From contig CALBZE010000061.1 in the NCBI GenBank assembly GCA_937889645.1, positions 7,225 through 71,224 of the forward strand: a DNA stretch of 64,000 bases, read 5' to 3'. Positions 10,494-19,251 of the stretch are shown one piece after another. Below the pieces are notes generated by a model. That model was not told where the DNA came from and made no database searches. It was given only the letters and a program-made list of their open reading frames with translations. The position numbers were made by a program, and so were the translations under genes. This DNA is from an uncultured bacterium. GTDB lineage: Bacteria; Gemmatimonadota; Gemmatimonadetes; Longimicrobiales; RSA9. Within the stretch, counting starts at the first letter, position 1; each line of letters begins with the position of its first letter.

Positions 10494-10508
10494 CGGGAGC
10501 GCGACGCC

Positions 10509-11342
10509 ATGAGCATCCCGGTGGTCGGGGTGCTCGTCGGCGTCGGGCTCGTGGTCGGGCTCGTGTCCGGGCTCATCGGAATCGGAGGAGGGGTGCTGAT
10601 CGTGCCCTTCCTCTACTTGTTCTACGGGAGCCCGGGCTGGAGCGGCGTCGAGGTTTCGCCGGCGGTCGCGACGACGGTCGCGCACGCGACGAGCCTGTCG
10701 ATCATCGTGCCCACGGCGCTGCGAGGGACGTGGGCGTACGGCCGGGCCGGGCTGGTCTCGTGGCGGGCGGCGCTCTCCATGGCGCTGGGTTCGATGCCGG
10801 CCGCGGTCGTGGGCGCGCTGATCGCGACGGCGTTGCCGCAGCCGGTGCTGCGCGTCGCGTTCGGCGCGCTGCTCATCCTCACCGGCATGGATCTGGTCCG
10901 CCGGGAGCGGGGCGGGGCGAAGGGATCGGCGGGCGGCACACGGCTCTGGAAGGCGGCCGCCGCGGGCGTCGTCGTCGGCCTGTTCTCGGCGATACTCGGG
11001 GTCGGCGGCGGAGTCATCGCGATCCCGGTGCTCATCTACCTCGTGGGGCTGGACATTCGACAGGTCGCGGCGACATCGCTCGCGATCGTCATGTTCTCGG
11101 CGTTGGCCGGCACGATCACGTACGGCGCGACGGGCGTGGAGGCGGGCGTCCCGGCGGGCTCGATCGGCTACGTCCACGTCTACGCGGCGCTGCCGATCCT
11201 GATCGGCTCTGTGCTCTCGGTGCGCTGGGGGACGCTGCTCAACCAGCGCCTATCGCGTCAGCGGCTGCGCGCCGTTTTCGCATTGTTCATCCTCTCCCTG
11301 GGGATCTACCTCATCATCCGGAACGCACCGCTCGTCGTCTGA
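10509..11342 (+). CDS. TauE/SafE-family membrane transporter
   Basis: A 277-residue protein with about eight hydrophobic helices and the family repeats GLVSGLIGIGGGVLIVPFL at the N-terminus and VGLFSAILGVGGGVIAIP in the second half. Members export sulfite, sulfoacetate or other organosulfur anions, but the substrate here is unknown. It starts 15 bases after the protease gene, with GGGAG upstream, so it probably shares that transcript. Confidence 0.88.
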   Translation: MSIPVVGVLVGVGLVVGLVSGLIGIGGGVLIVPFLYLFYGSPGWSGVEVSPAVATTVAHATSLSIIVPTALRGTWAYGRAGLVSWRAALSMALGSMPAAVVGALIATALPQPVLRVAFGALLILTGMDLVRRERGGAKGSAGGTRLWKAAAAGVVVGLFSAILGVGGGVIAIPVLIYLVGLDIRQVAATSLAIVMFSALAGTITYGATGVEAGVPAGSIGYVHVYAALPILIGSVLSVRWGTLLNQRLSRQRLRAVFALFILSLGIYLIIRNAPLVV

Positions 11343-11384
11343 GCCGGCTCCCTCGACCCGGCTCGGATCGCCGGGCGCCCGGCG

Positions 11385-11414
11385 TTGGCGGGTCATTGGA
11401 CGCAACGGTATATT
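11385..11414 (+). promoter_or_regulatory. Predicted promoter of the EamA gene, apparently leaderless
   Basis: TTGGCG (11385-11390), an 18-base spacer and TATATT (11409-11414) lie exactly 8 bases before the ATG at 11423. Transcription should begin at or within one or two bases of the ATG, and there is no ribosome-binding site. The same arrangement is seen before recJ and rex. Confidence 0.55.
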
Positions 11415-11422
11415 CGCGCGCC

Positions 11423-12376
11423 ATGTCGAGTCAGGCGACGGTGACGACGAAGGCCACGGCCGCCCGGGCCGGCCGGGAGCGGCCGCTCCCGCCGGGGCTC
11501 GTGATGGCGGCCGCGGTCTTCGCCATCGGGTGGGCGGGCCCGCTGGTGCGCTTCACCGGGGCGCCGGCGCTGGTCGTCGCGGCGTGGCGGCTCATCTTCT
11601 CCGTCGCGGCGATCGCGGCGGTGCTCGCGGCGCGGCGTCGCCTGGGCGACGTGCTTCGCCTCTCGCGCCGCGACTGGCTCCTCGCCCTCGCCTCGGGGAC
11701 GCTCCTGGCCGCGCACTTCTGGAGCTGGATCGCGTCGCTGCAGTGGACGAGCGTGGCCAGCTCCGTGGTGCTGGTCAACTCGCAGCCCGTGTTCGTGGCG
11801 CTCTTTTCCGCCGTGTTCCTCGGCGAGCGGGCGAGCCGGAGGCAGTGGGCGGGGATCGGCGTCGCCGTCGCGGGCGCGGCGGTGATCGGCTGGGGCGATT
11901 TCGGCGCCGGCGCGTCCCCGCTGTACGGCGACCTGTTGGCCGTGGCGGGGGCGGTTTTCGCGGCCGGCTACTACGTCATCGGACGCGACCTGCGCCAGCG
12001 CCTCGATCTGTGGGTGTACGTCGGGGTGGTGTACGGCGTGGCGGCGCTGGCGCTCACGGTCGCGGTGGTGGCGAGCCCGTCGGCCGGGTTGTGGGGCCAC
12101 TCGTCCACGGACTGGCTCGTCTTCGCGGCTCTCGCCGCGGGGCCGATGATGATCGGGCACACGGGGGTGAATTACGCGTTGCGCTACATGCCCGCGTACG
12201 TCGCCAACCTGGCGACGCTCGGCGAGCCGGTCGGTGCCACGATCATCGCGTGGGCGCTCCCGGCGATCCGCGAGGTGCCGTCGGTGCAGGTAGTGGTTGG
12301 CGGCGTGCTCGTGGGGGCCGGGATCCTGGTCGGGCTGCGGGGAGCCGCGACCGGCGGGGCGACGAAGGGGAGTTGA
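11423..12376 (+). CDS. EamA/DMT-family permease
   Basis: A 317-residue membrane protein with ten predicted helices arranged as two EamA repeats (first about residues 20-150, second about 165-300). Members of this drug/metabolite superfamily export amino acids, nucleotides or drugs; the substrate is unknown. The start is chosen because a promoter sits immediately upstream and the family hydrophobic start (GLVMAAAVFAIGW) follows at residue 25. Downstream, 68 GC-rich bases separate it from the asparaginase gene. Confidence 0.86.
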   Translation: MSSQATVTTKATAARAGRERPLPPGLVMAAAVFAIGWAGPLVRFTGAPALVVAAWRLIFSVAAIAAVLAARRRLGDVLRLSRRDWLLALASGTLLAAHFWSWIASLQWTSVASSVVLVNSQPVFVALFSAVFLGERASRRQWAGIGVAVAGAAVIGWGDFGAGASPLYGDLLAVAGAVFAAGYYVIGRDLRQRLDLWVYVGVVYGVAALALTVAVVASPSAGLWGHSSTDWLVFAALAAGPMMIGHTGVNYALRYMPAYVANLATLGEPVGATIIAWALPAIREVPSVQVVVGGVLVGAGILVGLRGAATGGATKGS

Positions 12377-12444
12377 CGGCGGCGGGGGCGCGCCGCGCGC
12401 CCGGGCGAGGACCCGGGACGAAGGGAAGATTGGCCGATCGGGCC

Positions 12445-13485
12445 ATGGATCGTAACGGAACACGGTATAGACTTGTGAACGAGAACGGGGGCGCCGGGCA
12501 GGCGCAGGGTGTGACGGTCGACGTCGTGCGGGGGGCGACGGTCGAGTCGCGGCACCGGGTCCACGTCGCGGTGGCGGACGCGGCGGGTCGGATCCGGGCG
12601 CGGGCCGGGGATGTCGGGTTCGTAGCATTCGCGCGATCGTCGATCAAGGCGATCCAGGCGCTTCCGCTGGTCGAGGACGGCGCGGTCGACCGGTTCGGTC
12701 TGAGCGACGCGGAACTGGCGCTGTGCTGCGCGTCGCACGGCGGCGAGCCGTACCACGTGGAGGCGGCGCGCTCCATCCTCGGCAAGATAGGGCTGGACGA
12801 AGAGGCGTTGGCGTGCGGCGCGCACGCGCCATGGCACGCGCCGTCGGCACGGGCGCTCGCGGAATCGGGCGGCCGGCCGGGTCGGGTGCACAACAACTGC
12901 TCCGGGAAGCACGCCGGGATGCTGGCCCTGGCGCGGCTGCACGACTGGCCGACGTCGGGATACCACGAGGTAGCGCATCCGGTGCAGCGTCGCATGCTCG
13001 CCGAGCTGGCGCGGTGGACGGGGATCCCGGAGCAGCGGATCGAGGTGGGTGTCGACGGGTGCGGCGTGGCGACGTTCGCCGTGCCGATCGCGGCGCTGGC
13101 GAGCGCGTTCGCGCGTTTCACATCGACGGCGGACCGGGTCGTCGGCGCGATCCGCAAGCACCCGGAGTACGTGGCCGGGACGGACCGGCTGTGCACGGAC
13201 CTGATCCGCACGACGGGCGGGCGAGTCGTCGCGAAGGTCGGCGCGGAGGGGGTGTACGTGGCCGCGGTCCCGGAGGAGGCGGTGGGTATCGCGCTCAAGG
13301 TCGAGGACGGGGCGCGGCGCGCGGTCGAGCCGGCGCTACTGGGGGTGCTCAGGGAACTGGGGCTGATCTCGGAAGAGGAGTACGCCTCGCTCGAGCGGTA
13401 CGCGGAGCCGGTGCTGACGAACACGAGGGGCGAGGCGGTCGGGGGGGTCCGGGCGGTCGTGGCGTTGGAGGCGGGTCGTGACTGA
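12445..13485 (+). CDS. Rhizobial-type (class 3) L-asparaginase
   Basis: Hydrolyses asparagine to aspartate and ammonia. The 346-residue protein keeps the class 3 active-site layout: Ser65 and Lys68 (SSIK), Cys152 and Lys155 (NCSGKHAG), and Cys206 (VDGCGVATF). These have the same mutual spacing as Ser48, Lys51, Cys135, Lys138 and Cys189 of the Rhizobium etli enzyme ReAV, as I recall it. It has no signal peptide, so it is cytoplasmic. The ATG at 12445 is taken; a GTG at 12475 is possible. It overlaps the next gene by 8 bases. Confidence 0.88.
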   Translation: MDRNGTRYRLVNENGGAGQAQGVTVDVVRGATVESRHRVHVAVADAAGRIRARAGDVGFVAFARSSIKAIQALPLVEDGAVDRFGLSDAELALCCASHGGEPYHVEAARSILGKIGLDEEALACGAHAPWHAPSARALAESGGRPGRVHNNCSGKHAGMLALARLHDWPTSGYHEVAHPVQRRMLAELARWTGIPEQRIEVGVDGCGVATFAVPIAALASAFARFTSTADRVVGAIRKHPEYVAGTDRLCTDLIRTTGGRVVAKVGAEGVYVAAVPEEAVGIALKVEDGARRAVEPALLGVLRELGLISEEEYASLERYAEPVLTNTRGEAVGGVRAVVALEAGRD

Positions 13486-14083
13486 GCGCGTGCGCGCGCT
13501 GGTCGCCATCGCCGCGGCGCTCGGCGCGGGCGACCGGGAGCGGCTCGTCGCCGCGCTCGACCGGGCGGCGGAGGTCGCCGACCCCGCCGCGGTCGAGGAG
13601 GTGTTGCTGCAGAGTTACCTCTTCGTCGGTTACCCCGCGGCGCTGAACGCGCTGGCGCTCTGGCGGGAGCGGCACCCGGAGCCCGCGGCGTCGCCCACGG
13701 TGGACGACTGGGCGGCATGGCGCGAGCGAGGCGAGCGGGTGTGCGAGGCGGTCTACGCCGGCCAGTACGGCCGCCTGCGTGAGAACGTCGCGCGGCTCCA
13801 CCCGGACATGGAACGGTGGATGCTGACCGAAGGTTACGGTAAAGTGCTCGGGCGGCCGGGGTTGGAGCTGAAGGTGCGCGAGCTCTGCATCGCCGCGCTC
13901 CTTGCCGGGTTGGACGCGGCGCCGCAGCTCTACTCGCACCTGAGGGGTGCGCTGAACACGGGCGCGGCGGTGGACGAGGTCGAGGCGGCACTGGAGGTGG
14001 CTTGCGATGCGCTGCCGCCGGAGCGGGTGGCGGCCGCGCGCGAGGTTTGGGAAACGGTGCGTCGCCGGTGGGACGAACGGTGA
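13478..14083 (+). CDS. Carboxymuconolactone decarboxylase/AhpD-like protein
   Basis: The C-terminal half of this 201-residue protein (about residues 125-190; LKVRELCIAALLAGLDAAPQLYSHLRGALNTGA) matches the all-helical CMD/AhpD fold. The catalytic CxxC of AhpD is absent; one cysteine and a histidine remain, so peroxidase-partner activity is unlikely. The N-terminal half is also helical and could be a degenerate second copy. It starts with GTG inside the end of the asparaginase gene, so the two are coupled, though no functional link is known. Confidence 0.65.
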   Translation: MTERVRALVAIAAALGAGDRERLVAALDRAAEVADPAAVEEVLLQSYLFVGYPAALNALALWRERHPEPAASPTVDDWAAWRERGERVCEAVYAGQYGRLRENVARLHPDMERWMLTEGYGKVLGRPGLELKVRELCIAALLAGLDAAPQLYSHLRGALNTGAAVDEVEAALEVACDALPPERVAAAREVWETVRRRWDER

Positions 14084-14108
14084 CGGTTCGATTGAGGATG
14101 GAGCGGGG

Positions 14109-15137
14109 ATGTTCGTCGATTACGCTGTGATCAACGTGTACGCCGGGACGGGCGGGTCGGGCGCGGAGGCGTGGCGGCGGGAGATGGGCGTGCCGCGCGG
14201 GGGGCCGGCGGGCGGCGACGGCGGGAAGGGCGGCGACGTCGTCCTGCGCGCCGACAAGCAGCTCAGCACGCTGCTCGACTACCGGTACCAGCAGCACTAC
14301 CGCGCGGAGCGAGGGCAGCACGGGATGGGGAAGAACCGCACCGGGCGGGACGGCGCGGACCTGATTCTGCGGGTTCCGCCGGGGACCGTGGTGCGTGACG
14401 CGGACACGGGTGAGCTGCTCGGCGAGCTGGTCGAGGACGGCGACGAGCTGGTGGTCGCGAAGGGCGGGCGCGGCGGGCGCGGGAACGCCGCTTTCGCCAC
14501 GCCGACGCGGCGCGCGCCCACGCACTGGGAGCCGGGCGAGGAGGGTGAGGAGCGGCGGATCGCGCTGGAGCTGAAGCTGATCGCGGACGTGGGGTTGGTC
14601 GGCCAGCCCAACGCGGGGAAGTCTACGCTGCTCGCGTCGATCTCCGCGGCGCGGCCCAAGATCGCGGACTACCCGTTCACGACGCTCGAGCCGAACCTGG
14701 GCGTGGTGCAGCTCTCGGGGTCGCGGACGTACGTCGTCGCCGACATCCCGGGGATCATCGAGGGTGCGCACGAGGGGCGCGGGCTCGGGTTGCGGTTTCT
14801 GCGGCACATCGAACGCACCCGCACCCTCGCGTTCATGATCCCGGTGGATTCGCCCGACGTCCAGGCGGAGTACGAGATGCTGCGCGAGGAGGTGCGATCG
14901 TACTCCGAGGAGCTGGCCGCGAAGCCGCACTGCGTGGTCCTGACGAAGACGGACCTGCTCGGTCCGGACGAATCGCCGCCGGAGATCGAGGCGCCGGAGG
15001 CGTGGGGCGTGTACGCGATCTCGGCGGTCAGCCGCAAGGGGTTGGACGAGCTGCTGGAAGGGCTTTACGCCCGCGTGCGCGAGGTGATCGAGGAGTCGTG
15101 GGCGGAGGAGCCGCAACCGGAGACGTACCGCCCATAG
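14109..15137 (+). CDS. obg: Obg-family GTPase
   Basis: A ribosome-associated GTPase in large-subunit assembly and growth control. The 342-residue protein has the glycine-rich Obg domain (residues 1-158; GGSGAEAWRREMGVPRGGP), then a G domain with G1 GQPNAGKST, G3 DIPGII, G4 TKTD and a G5 SAV. The C-terminal OCT domain of some homologues is missing, which is common. The ATG at 14109 follows GGAGCGGGG. It lies 25 bases after the CMD gene and 38 before dprA. Confidence 0.95.
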   Translation: MFVDYAVINVYAGTGGSGAEAWRREMGVPRGGPAGGDGGKGGDVVLRADKQLSTLLDYRYQQHYRAERGQHGMGKNRTGRDGADLILRVPPGTVVRDADTGELLGELVEDGDELVVAKGGRGGRGNAAFATPTRRAPTHWEPGEEGEERRIALELKLIADVGLVGQPNAGKSTLLASISAARPKIADYPFTTLEPNLGVVQLSGSRTYVVADIPGIIEGAHEGRGLGLRFLRHIERTRTLAFMIPVDSPDVQAEYEMLREEVRSYSEELAAKPHCVVLTKTDLLGPDESPPEIEAPEAWGVYAISAVSRKGLDELLEGLYARVREVIEESWAEEPQPETYRP

Positions 15138-15175
15138 ACACGTCGCTCCGACACATTCCGGACGGAGGCCGTGGG

Positions 15176-16294
15176 ATGAGCGCTCCCGCGAAGTTGGATC
15201 CGGAAGAACTCCGTGCGCTGTTGCACCTGCGCGCCCTCCCGGGGATCGGCGATCTCACCTTCGCGGAGCTGCTCAAACGCTACGGCAGCGCGCGGGCGGC
15301 GCTCGATGCCCCCGGCGACGAGCTGGGCGCTCGGGCGGCGCTGGAGCGAGGGAGCCGTCGTGTGCTTGGGCTGGTCGACCGGGCGCTCCGGACGATCGAA
15401 CGAGACGGGGTTGTCGTCATTCCCCGAGGGTACCCCGGATACCCGCAATCCCTCGAGGAACTGTACGACCCGCCGGCGCTCCTTTTCGCCCGAGGGCGCC
15501 TCGAGCTGCTCGACCGGCCGATGCTCGCCGTGGTCGGTGCGCGCCGGCCGACGCAGGATGGGATCGCCGCGGCCCGGTTGCTGGCGGGCGAGCTGTCGCG
15601 CGCGGGGCTCGTCATCGTGAGCGGGATGGCGCGCGGGATCGACGGCGCCGCGCACGCGGCGGCGCTGGAGCACGGGACGATCGGCGTGCTCGGGTGCGGC
15701 ATCGACGTCGTCTATCCGAGAGAGGCGGTGAATCTCTTCGCACGAGTCGCCGCCGAAGGATTGCTCCTCAGCGAATTCCTGCCCGGCGAACCTCCCCAGC
15801 CCCACAACTTCCCGAGACGCAACAGGATCATTGCGGCTCTCGCCGTGGGTGTGCTGGTCGTCGAAGCCGCCGACGAGAGCGGCGCGATGATCACCGTCGA
15901 TCACGCACTCGACCTGGGGAAAGAGGTGTTCGCCGTCCCGGGCCCGATCGTCCGGGCGACGAGCGCGGGGACGAACCGCCTGATCCAGGATGGTGCGACG
16001 ATGGTCGTTCGCGCGGCCGACGTGATCGAGCCCCTCGTGGCGAGCGGGATAATCGAGATCGAGATCCCGGCGGAGCAGGCGTCGTCGGACGAACCCTGGG
16101 CGTCACCGCCGCCCGAGGGGCTGACGGCGACGGCGCGCTCGCTGTGGAACGCACTCGATCGCGACCCCAGGCACGTGGACGAGCTCGCGGCGGCGGCGGG
16201 GTTGTCCGTGCCGGAGGCGCTCGCGGGATTGCTGGATATGGAGTTGAGGGGGTATGTGAGGCAGGTGGGGGGGATGAGGTTTGGGAGGGTGTAG
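15176..16294 (+). CDS. dprA: DNA-processing protein DprA
   Basis: Binds incoming single-stranded DNA and loads RecA during natural transformation. The 372-residue protein has an N-terminal helical region (LRALPGIGDLTFAELL), a Rossmann-like core (about 115-290; SGMARGID, then FPRRNRIIAAL and SGAMITVDHAL) and a C-terminal winged-helix domain (about 310-372). GGAGG lies about 8 bases before the ATG. The stop codon TAG runs directly into a heptamer array, so the gene's 3' end borders unusual DNA. Confidence 0.94.
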   Translation: MSAPAKLDPEELRALLHLRALPGIGDLTFAELLKRYGSARAALDAPGDELGARAALERGSRRVLGLVDRALRTIERDGVVVIPRGYPGYPQSLEELYDPPALLFARGRLELLDRPMLAVVGARRPTQDGIAAARLLAGELSRAGLVIVSGMARGIDGAAHAAALEHGTIGVLGCGIDVVYPREAVNLFARVAAEGLLLSEFLPGEPPQPHNFPRRNRIIAALAVGVLVVEAADESGAMITVDHALDLGKEVFAVPGPIVRATSAGTNRLIQDGATMVVRAADVIEPLVASGIIEIEIPAEQASSDEPWASPPPEGLTATARSLWNALDRDPRHVDELAAAAGLSVPEALAGLLDMELRGYVRQVGGMRFGRV

Positions 16295-16353
16295 GGCTTG
16301 GGGCTTAGGGCTTGGGGCTCAGGGCTTGGGGCTTGGGGCTTGGGGGCTCGGGG
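16294..16353 (+). repeat. Eight-unit GGGCTTG heptamer tandem array with G-quadruplex potential
   Basis: Eight near-perfect copies of GGGCTTG (variants GGGCTTA, GGGCTCA and a last unit with one extra G) run in tandem from the final base of the dprA stop codon, ending in GGG. The spacing G3-N4 repeated many times is a classic G-quadruplex pattern on the + strand. It is not part of any supported gene. Confidence 0.85.
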
Positions 16354-16628
16354 CGGCGGACGGGGTTGCGGGCGACGTGGGTGTGGAAACCTCACAAGCG
16401 TGGGCGGGCGGATTGACGCCCGCTCGATTTGCCCTCGCTAATGTGGAAAGGCAGCAGGCGTGCGGGGGTGGGAATTTTGCCACGATATGCGTGCAAGTGT
16501 GGCGGGGAGGACCGGTTCGAGCGATTCGTGCTGAGTTTGTACGCGCCGGCGTTGGTGGAGGTGCCGCGTGCGACGTTTGGGGGGCCCGGCGCGATCGAGC
16601 CACGCCCGGACCGCTCCCACGCACCCGC
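16354..16628. other. Gene-free GC-rich stretch between two heptamer arrays
   Basis: I see no supported gene here. A 7-bp hairpin (GCGGGCG at 16404-16410, CGCCCGC at 16417-16423, loop GATTGA) is present. Two loosely similar segments both contain GTGGAAA followed by GCGTG and a G-rich run (near 16382 and 16442). A short open frame near 16488-16530 reads ACKCGGEDRFERF, which faintly recalls a zinc ribbon but lacks a second cysteine pair. Confidence 0.4.
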
Positions 16629-16656
16629 TGACACCTGACACCCGACACCTGACACC
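16629..16656 (+). repeat. Four-unit TGACACC heptamer tandem array
   Basis: Four tandem heptamers (TGACACC, TGACACC, CGACACC, TGACACC) occupy 16629-16656. It is the second, unrelated heptamer array in the dprA-hemW gap. The rest of the gap to 16859 (about 200 bases) shows no gene or clear promoter. Confidence 0.75.
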
Positions 16657-16859
16657 CGGGGCGGGGTTGATGGGGCGGCGGGCGGTCAAAACAGAGGCGC
16701 CCGAGGCGTTGACCGGAAGAAGGTCGAGCAGGGACCGGCCGGCCTCGGGAGGTGCGATATGAGCCGGCGGACCGTTGTCGTAGTCGCCGCGCTGGTCGGT
16801 GTCAATGGCGATCGAGCTCGCGTGGCTCCGAGCCGGGACGTCGGGGGTATGAGGGAAAC

Positions 16860-18002
16860 ATGAGTCCGGAGTACCTCTACCTCCACGTCCCGTTTTGCGT
16901 TCGTCGGTGCAGCTACTGCGACTTCGCGGTGGACGTCGTGCGCCGTGCGCCGCTCGAGGCGTGGCTGGACGCGATCTCGGCGGAGCTCGCGCTCCTGTCG
17001 GAGACGGAGTCGTGGGAGTGGCCTCTGCGCCTGCGGACGGTGTACGTGGGCGGCGGCACGCCGTCGCTGCTGGGCGCGGCGGGGATGGAGGCGTTGCGTC
17101 GTCGCCTGGAGCCGCACGTGCGGCTGGCGGACGACGTGGAATGGACGGTCGAGGCGAACCCGGAGAGCTTCGACGCGGACGTTGCGCGGGGGTGGCGCGA
17201 GGCGGGCGTGAATCGGCTGAGTCTGGGCGCGCAGACGTTCGACGAACGGGCGTTGAAGTGGATGGGTCGTCTGCATGGCCCGGACGGTCCGGTCCGGGCG
17301 GTCGAGGCGGCGCGGCGGGCGGGGATCGAGAACGTCAGCATCGATCTGATCTTTGGGCTGCCGGCGCGGCTCGGGAGGGACTGGGGCGCAGACCTGTCGC
17401 GGGTCCTGGAACTGGCCCCGGCCCATGTCTCGCTCTACGGGTTGACGGCGGAGGCGGCCACGCCGCTCGAGCGGTGGGTACGCGAGGGGCGCGAGGTGCT
17501 GGCGGACGAGGAGGCGTACGAGGCGGAGTACCTGCTCGCGGCGGAGCGGCTCGGCGCGGCCGGGTATGTGCATTACGAGGTCTCGAACTTCGCGCGGCCG
17601 GGGTTGGAGTCGCGGCACAACTCGGCGTACTGGACCGGGGAGGCGTACCTGGGGCTCGGGCCGAGCGCGCACTCGTACCTGCCGCCGGAGCGTAGGTGGA
17701 ACCTGAGGGACTGGGCCGCGTATCGAAGCGCGGTGGCGGCCGGGCGTTCGCCCGTGGATTCGCGGGAGGTGGTGGAGGGCGCGGCGCGAGAGCTGGAGCG
17801 CACGTGGCTCGCGCTGCGGACGCGGGCCGGGCTGTCGCGCGAGGGGTGGACCGAGGCGCAGGAGGCGATGGTGGAGACGTGGGTCGACCGGGGCTGGGCG
17901 GAGCACGTGCAGGACGCGGTGCGACTCACACCGGCCGGTTGGCTGCTCCTCGATCGTCTGGCCGTCGAATTCGACGAGGCGCGGGGGGCCGTCCGCGCTT
18001 GA
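16860..18002 (+). CDS. hemW: Radical SAM heme chaperone HemW
   Basis: A 380-residue radical SAM protein related to coproporphyrinogen dehydrogenase. The iron-sulfur motif CxxxCxxC is at residues 13-20 (CVRRCSYCDF). The extra cysteine that follows in HemN is phenylalanine here, which marks HemW, a heme-binding chaperone. VYVGGGTPSLL and NRLSLGAQTF are further family signatures. The ATG at 16860 gives the usual start YLYLHVPFC. It precedes hrcA by 66 bases, a common neighbourhood. Confidence 0.92.
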   Translation: MSPEYLYLHVPFCVRRCSYCDFAVDVVRRAPLEAWLDAISAELALLSETESWEWPLRLRTVYVGGGTPSLLGAAGMEALRRRLEPHVRLADDVEWTVEANPESFDADVARGWREAGVNRLSLGAQTFDERALKWMGRLHGPDGPVRAVEAARRAGIENVSIDLIFGLPARLGRDWGADLSRVLELAPAHVSLYGLTAEAATPLERWVREGREVLADEEAYEAEYLLAAERLGAAGYVHYEVSNFARPGLESRHNSAYWTGEAYLGLGPSAHSYLPPERRWNLRDWAAYRSAVAAGRSPVDSREVVEGAARELERTWLALRTRAGLSREGWTEAQEAMVETWVDRGWAEHVQDAVRLTPAGWLLLDRLAVEFDEARGAVRA

Positions 18003-18068
18003 CGCGGCCCGGCGGTGCGCAGAAGAATATTGCGACGAAAGGTCGACGCGGACCAACGGTAACTACAC

Positions 18069-19175
18069 ATGGGCGCCGAGCTGCTCACGGAAAGGGAAGA
18101 GCGCGTCCTCGAGGCGGTCATCCGGAGCTACGTGGACGCCGCCGAGCCGGCGGGGAGCCGGTCCGTGGCGAAGCGGTTCAAGCTTGGGATCTCGCCGGCC
18201 ACGGTGCGGAACACGATGGCGGACCTCGAGGAGAAGGGGTTCCTATACCATCCGCACACCTCCGCCGGGCGGATCCCGACGGACCGGGCGTACCGCTACT
18301 ATGTGGACACGCTGATGAGGCCGCGGCGTCTCACGGCGACGGAGGAGCGGCGGCTGCGCAGGGAGCTCAGCGGCGACTCGGACGGCGTCCCCGCGCTCGA
18401 GCGCTTGATTCGCCACGCGGTGCAGGTGCTCGGGTTGCTGACGGGCGAGCTCGGCGTCGCGTCGGCGCCCCGGCTGAGCGAGTCGGTGTTGGAGAAGCTG
18501 GACCTGATCGCGGTCTCGAGCGACAAGGTCCTGATGGTCATGACGTTGCGGAGCGGCGTGGTCCGGACGATCTACGTGGACCTGCCGATGTCCGTGCCGC
18601 CGGAGTCGTTGGTTCCGGTGGCGATGGTGCTGAACGAGCGGCTCGCGGGGCGGACACTGAGCGAGATCCGGCGCACGCTCCCCGAGCGGTTGAGGGACGC
18701 GGCCCCCGTCGACGACGAATCGGCGACCCAGCTCCTCAACATCTTCCTGCAGTCGGCCGAAGATCTCTTCGACGGCGCCGAGCTGGCGGGCGAGGACGTG
18801 CACCTGGGCCGCACGAGCGTGCTGGCGAACCAGCCGGAGTTCGCGTCGGGGGAGCGGCTGAAGCACCTGATCGAGCTGACGGAGCGTCGTGACCTGTTGA
18901 GCGACGTGCTGGTCACCCGCGAGCACGACGCGACGTTCAAGATCACGATCGGCGCCGAGCACGAGCACCCGGAGCTGAGCACCTTCACGGTCGTCACGTC
19001 GGAGTACCGGATCGGGAACCTGACCGGCGTGCTGGGCGTGATCGGGCCGACGCGCATGCCGTACGAGAAGGTCGTATCGGTCGTGGACGCGGCGAGCTCG
19101 CTGCTCACGCAGTTCCTGAGCGATCCCGCGTCGTTCGAGGCGCCGGCGTCGTCCCGCTACGGGCGCGACTCCTGA
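18069..19175 (+). CDS. hrcA: Heat-inducible transcription repressor HrcA
   Basis: A 368-residue repressor of chaperone operons. An N-terminal winged-helix domain (residues 1-75; [18 protein letters not shown], then [18 protein letters not shown] and [13 protein letters not shown]) precedes a GAF-like dimerisation domain. HrcA classically binds the CIRCE inverted repeat. I see no CIRCE upstream of it or of dnaJ in this window, so its operator must be elsewhere, for example at groE, or be divergent. grpE and dnaK, often placed next, are absent here. Confidence 0.95.
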   Translation: MGAELLTEREERVLEAVIRSYVDAAEPAGSRSVAKRFKLGISPATVRNTMADLEEKGFLYHPHTSAGRIPTDRAYRYYVDTLMRPRRLTATEERRLRRELSGDSDGVPALERLIRHAVQVLGLLTGELGVASAPRLSESVLEKLDLIAVSSDKVLMVMTLRSGVVRTIYVDLPMSVPPESLVPVAMVLNERLAGRTLSEIRRTLPERLRDAAPVDDESATQLLNIFLQSAEDLFDGAELAGEDVHLGRTSVLANQPEFASGERLKHLIELTERRDLLSDVLVTREHDATFKITIGAEHEHPELSTFTVVTSEYRIGNLTGVLGVIGPTRMPYEKVVSVVDAASSLLTQFLSDPASFEAPASSRYGRDS

Positions 19176-19251
19176 AGGCGAACGATCGCGGATTCACCCG
19201 GCGGACGGCCACCGGCACGGTCGGCCTCCGCCTTCGGCGTATTGGAGAGTG

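Noticed and set aside
8337..11177. 946-codon open frame on the minus strand opposite tmk, the S41 protease and the TauE gene
   Set aside because: It is antisense to well-supported genes, is very rich in Arg, Asp and His, and has no motif. Such frames arise from GC-biased codon use.
12243..15116. 957-codon open frame on the minus strand across asparaginase, the CMD gene and obg
   Set aside because: It is antisense to genes with clear motifs, with Ser/Pro/Arg-rich low-complexity translation. Treated as a shadow.
16429..16638. 69-codon frame with ACKCGGEDRFERF as a small zinc-ribbon gene
   Set aside because: It has a single CxC, no second metal pair and no ribosome site, and it runs into repeats. 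Kept only as a weak remnant note.
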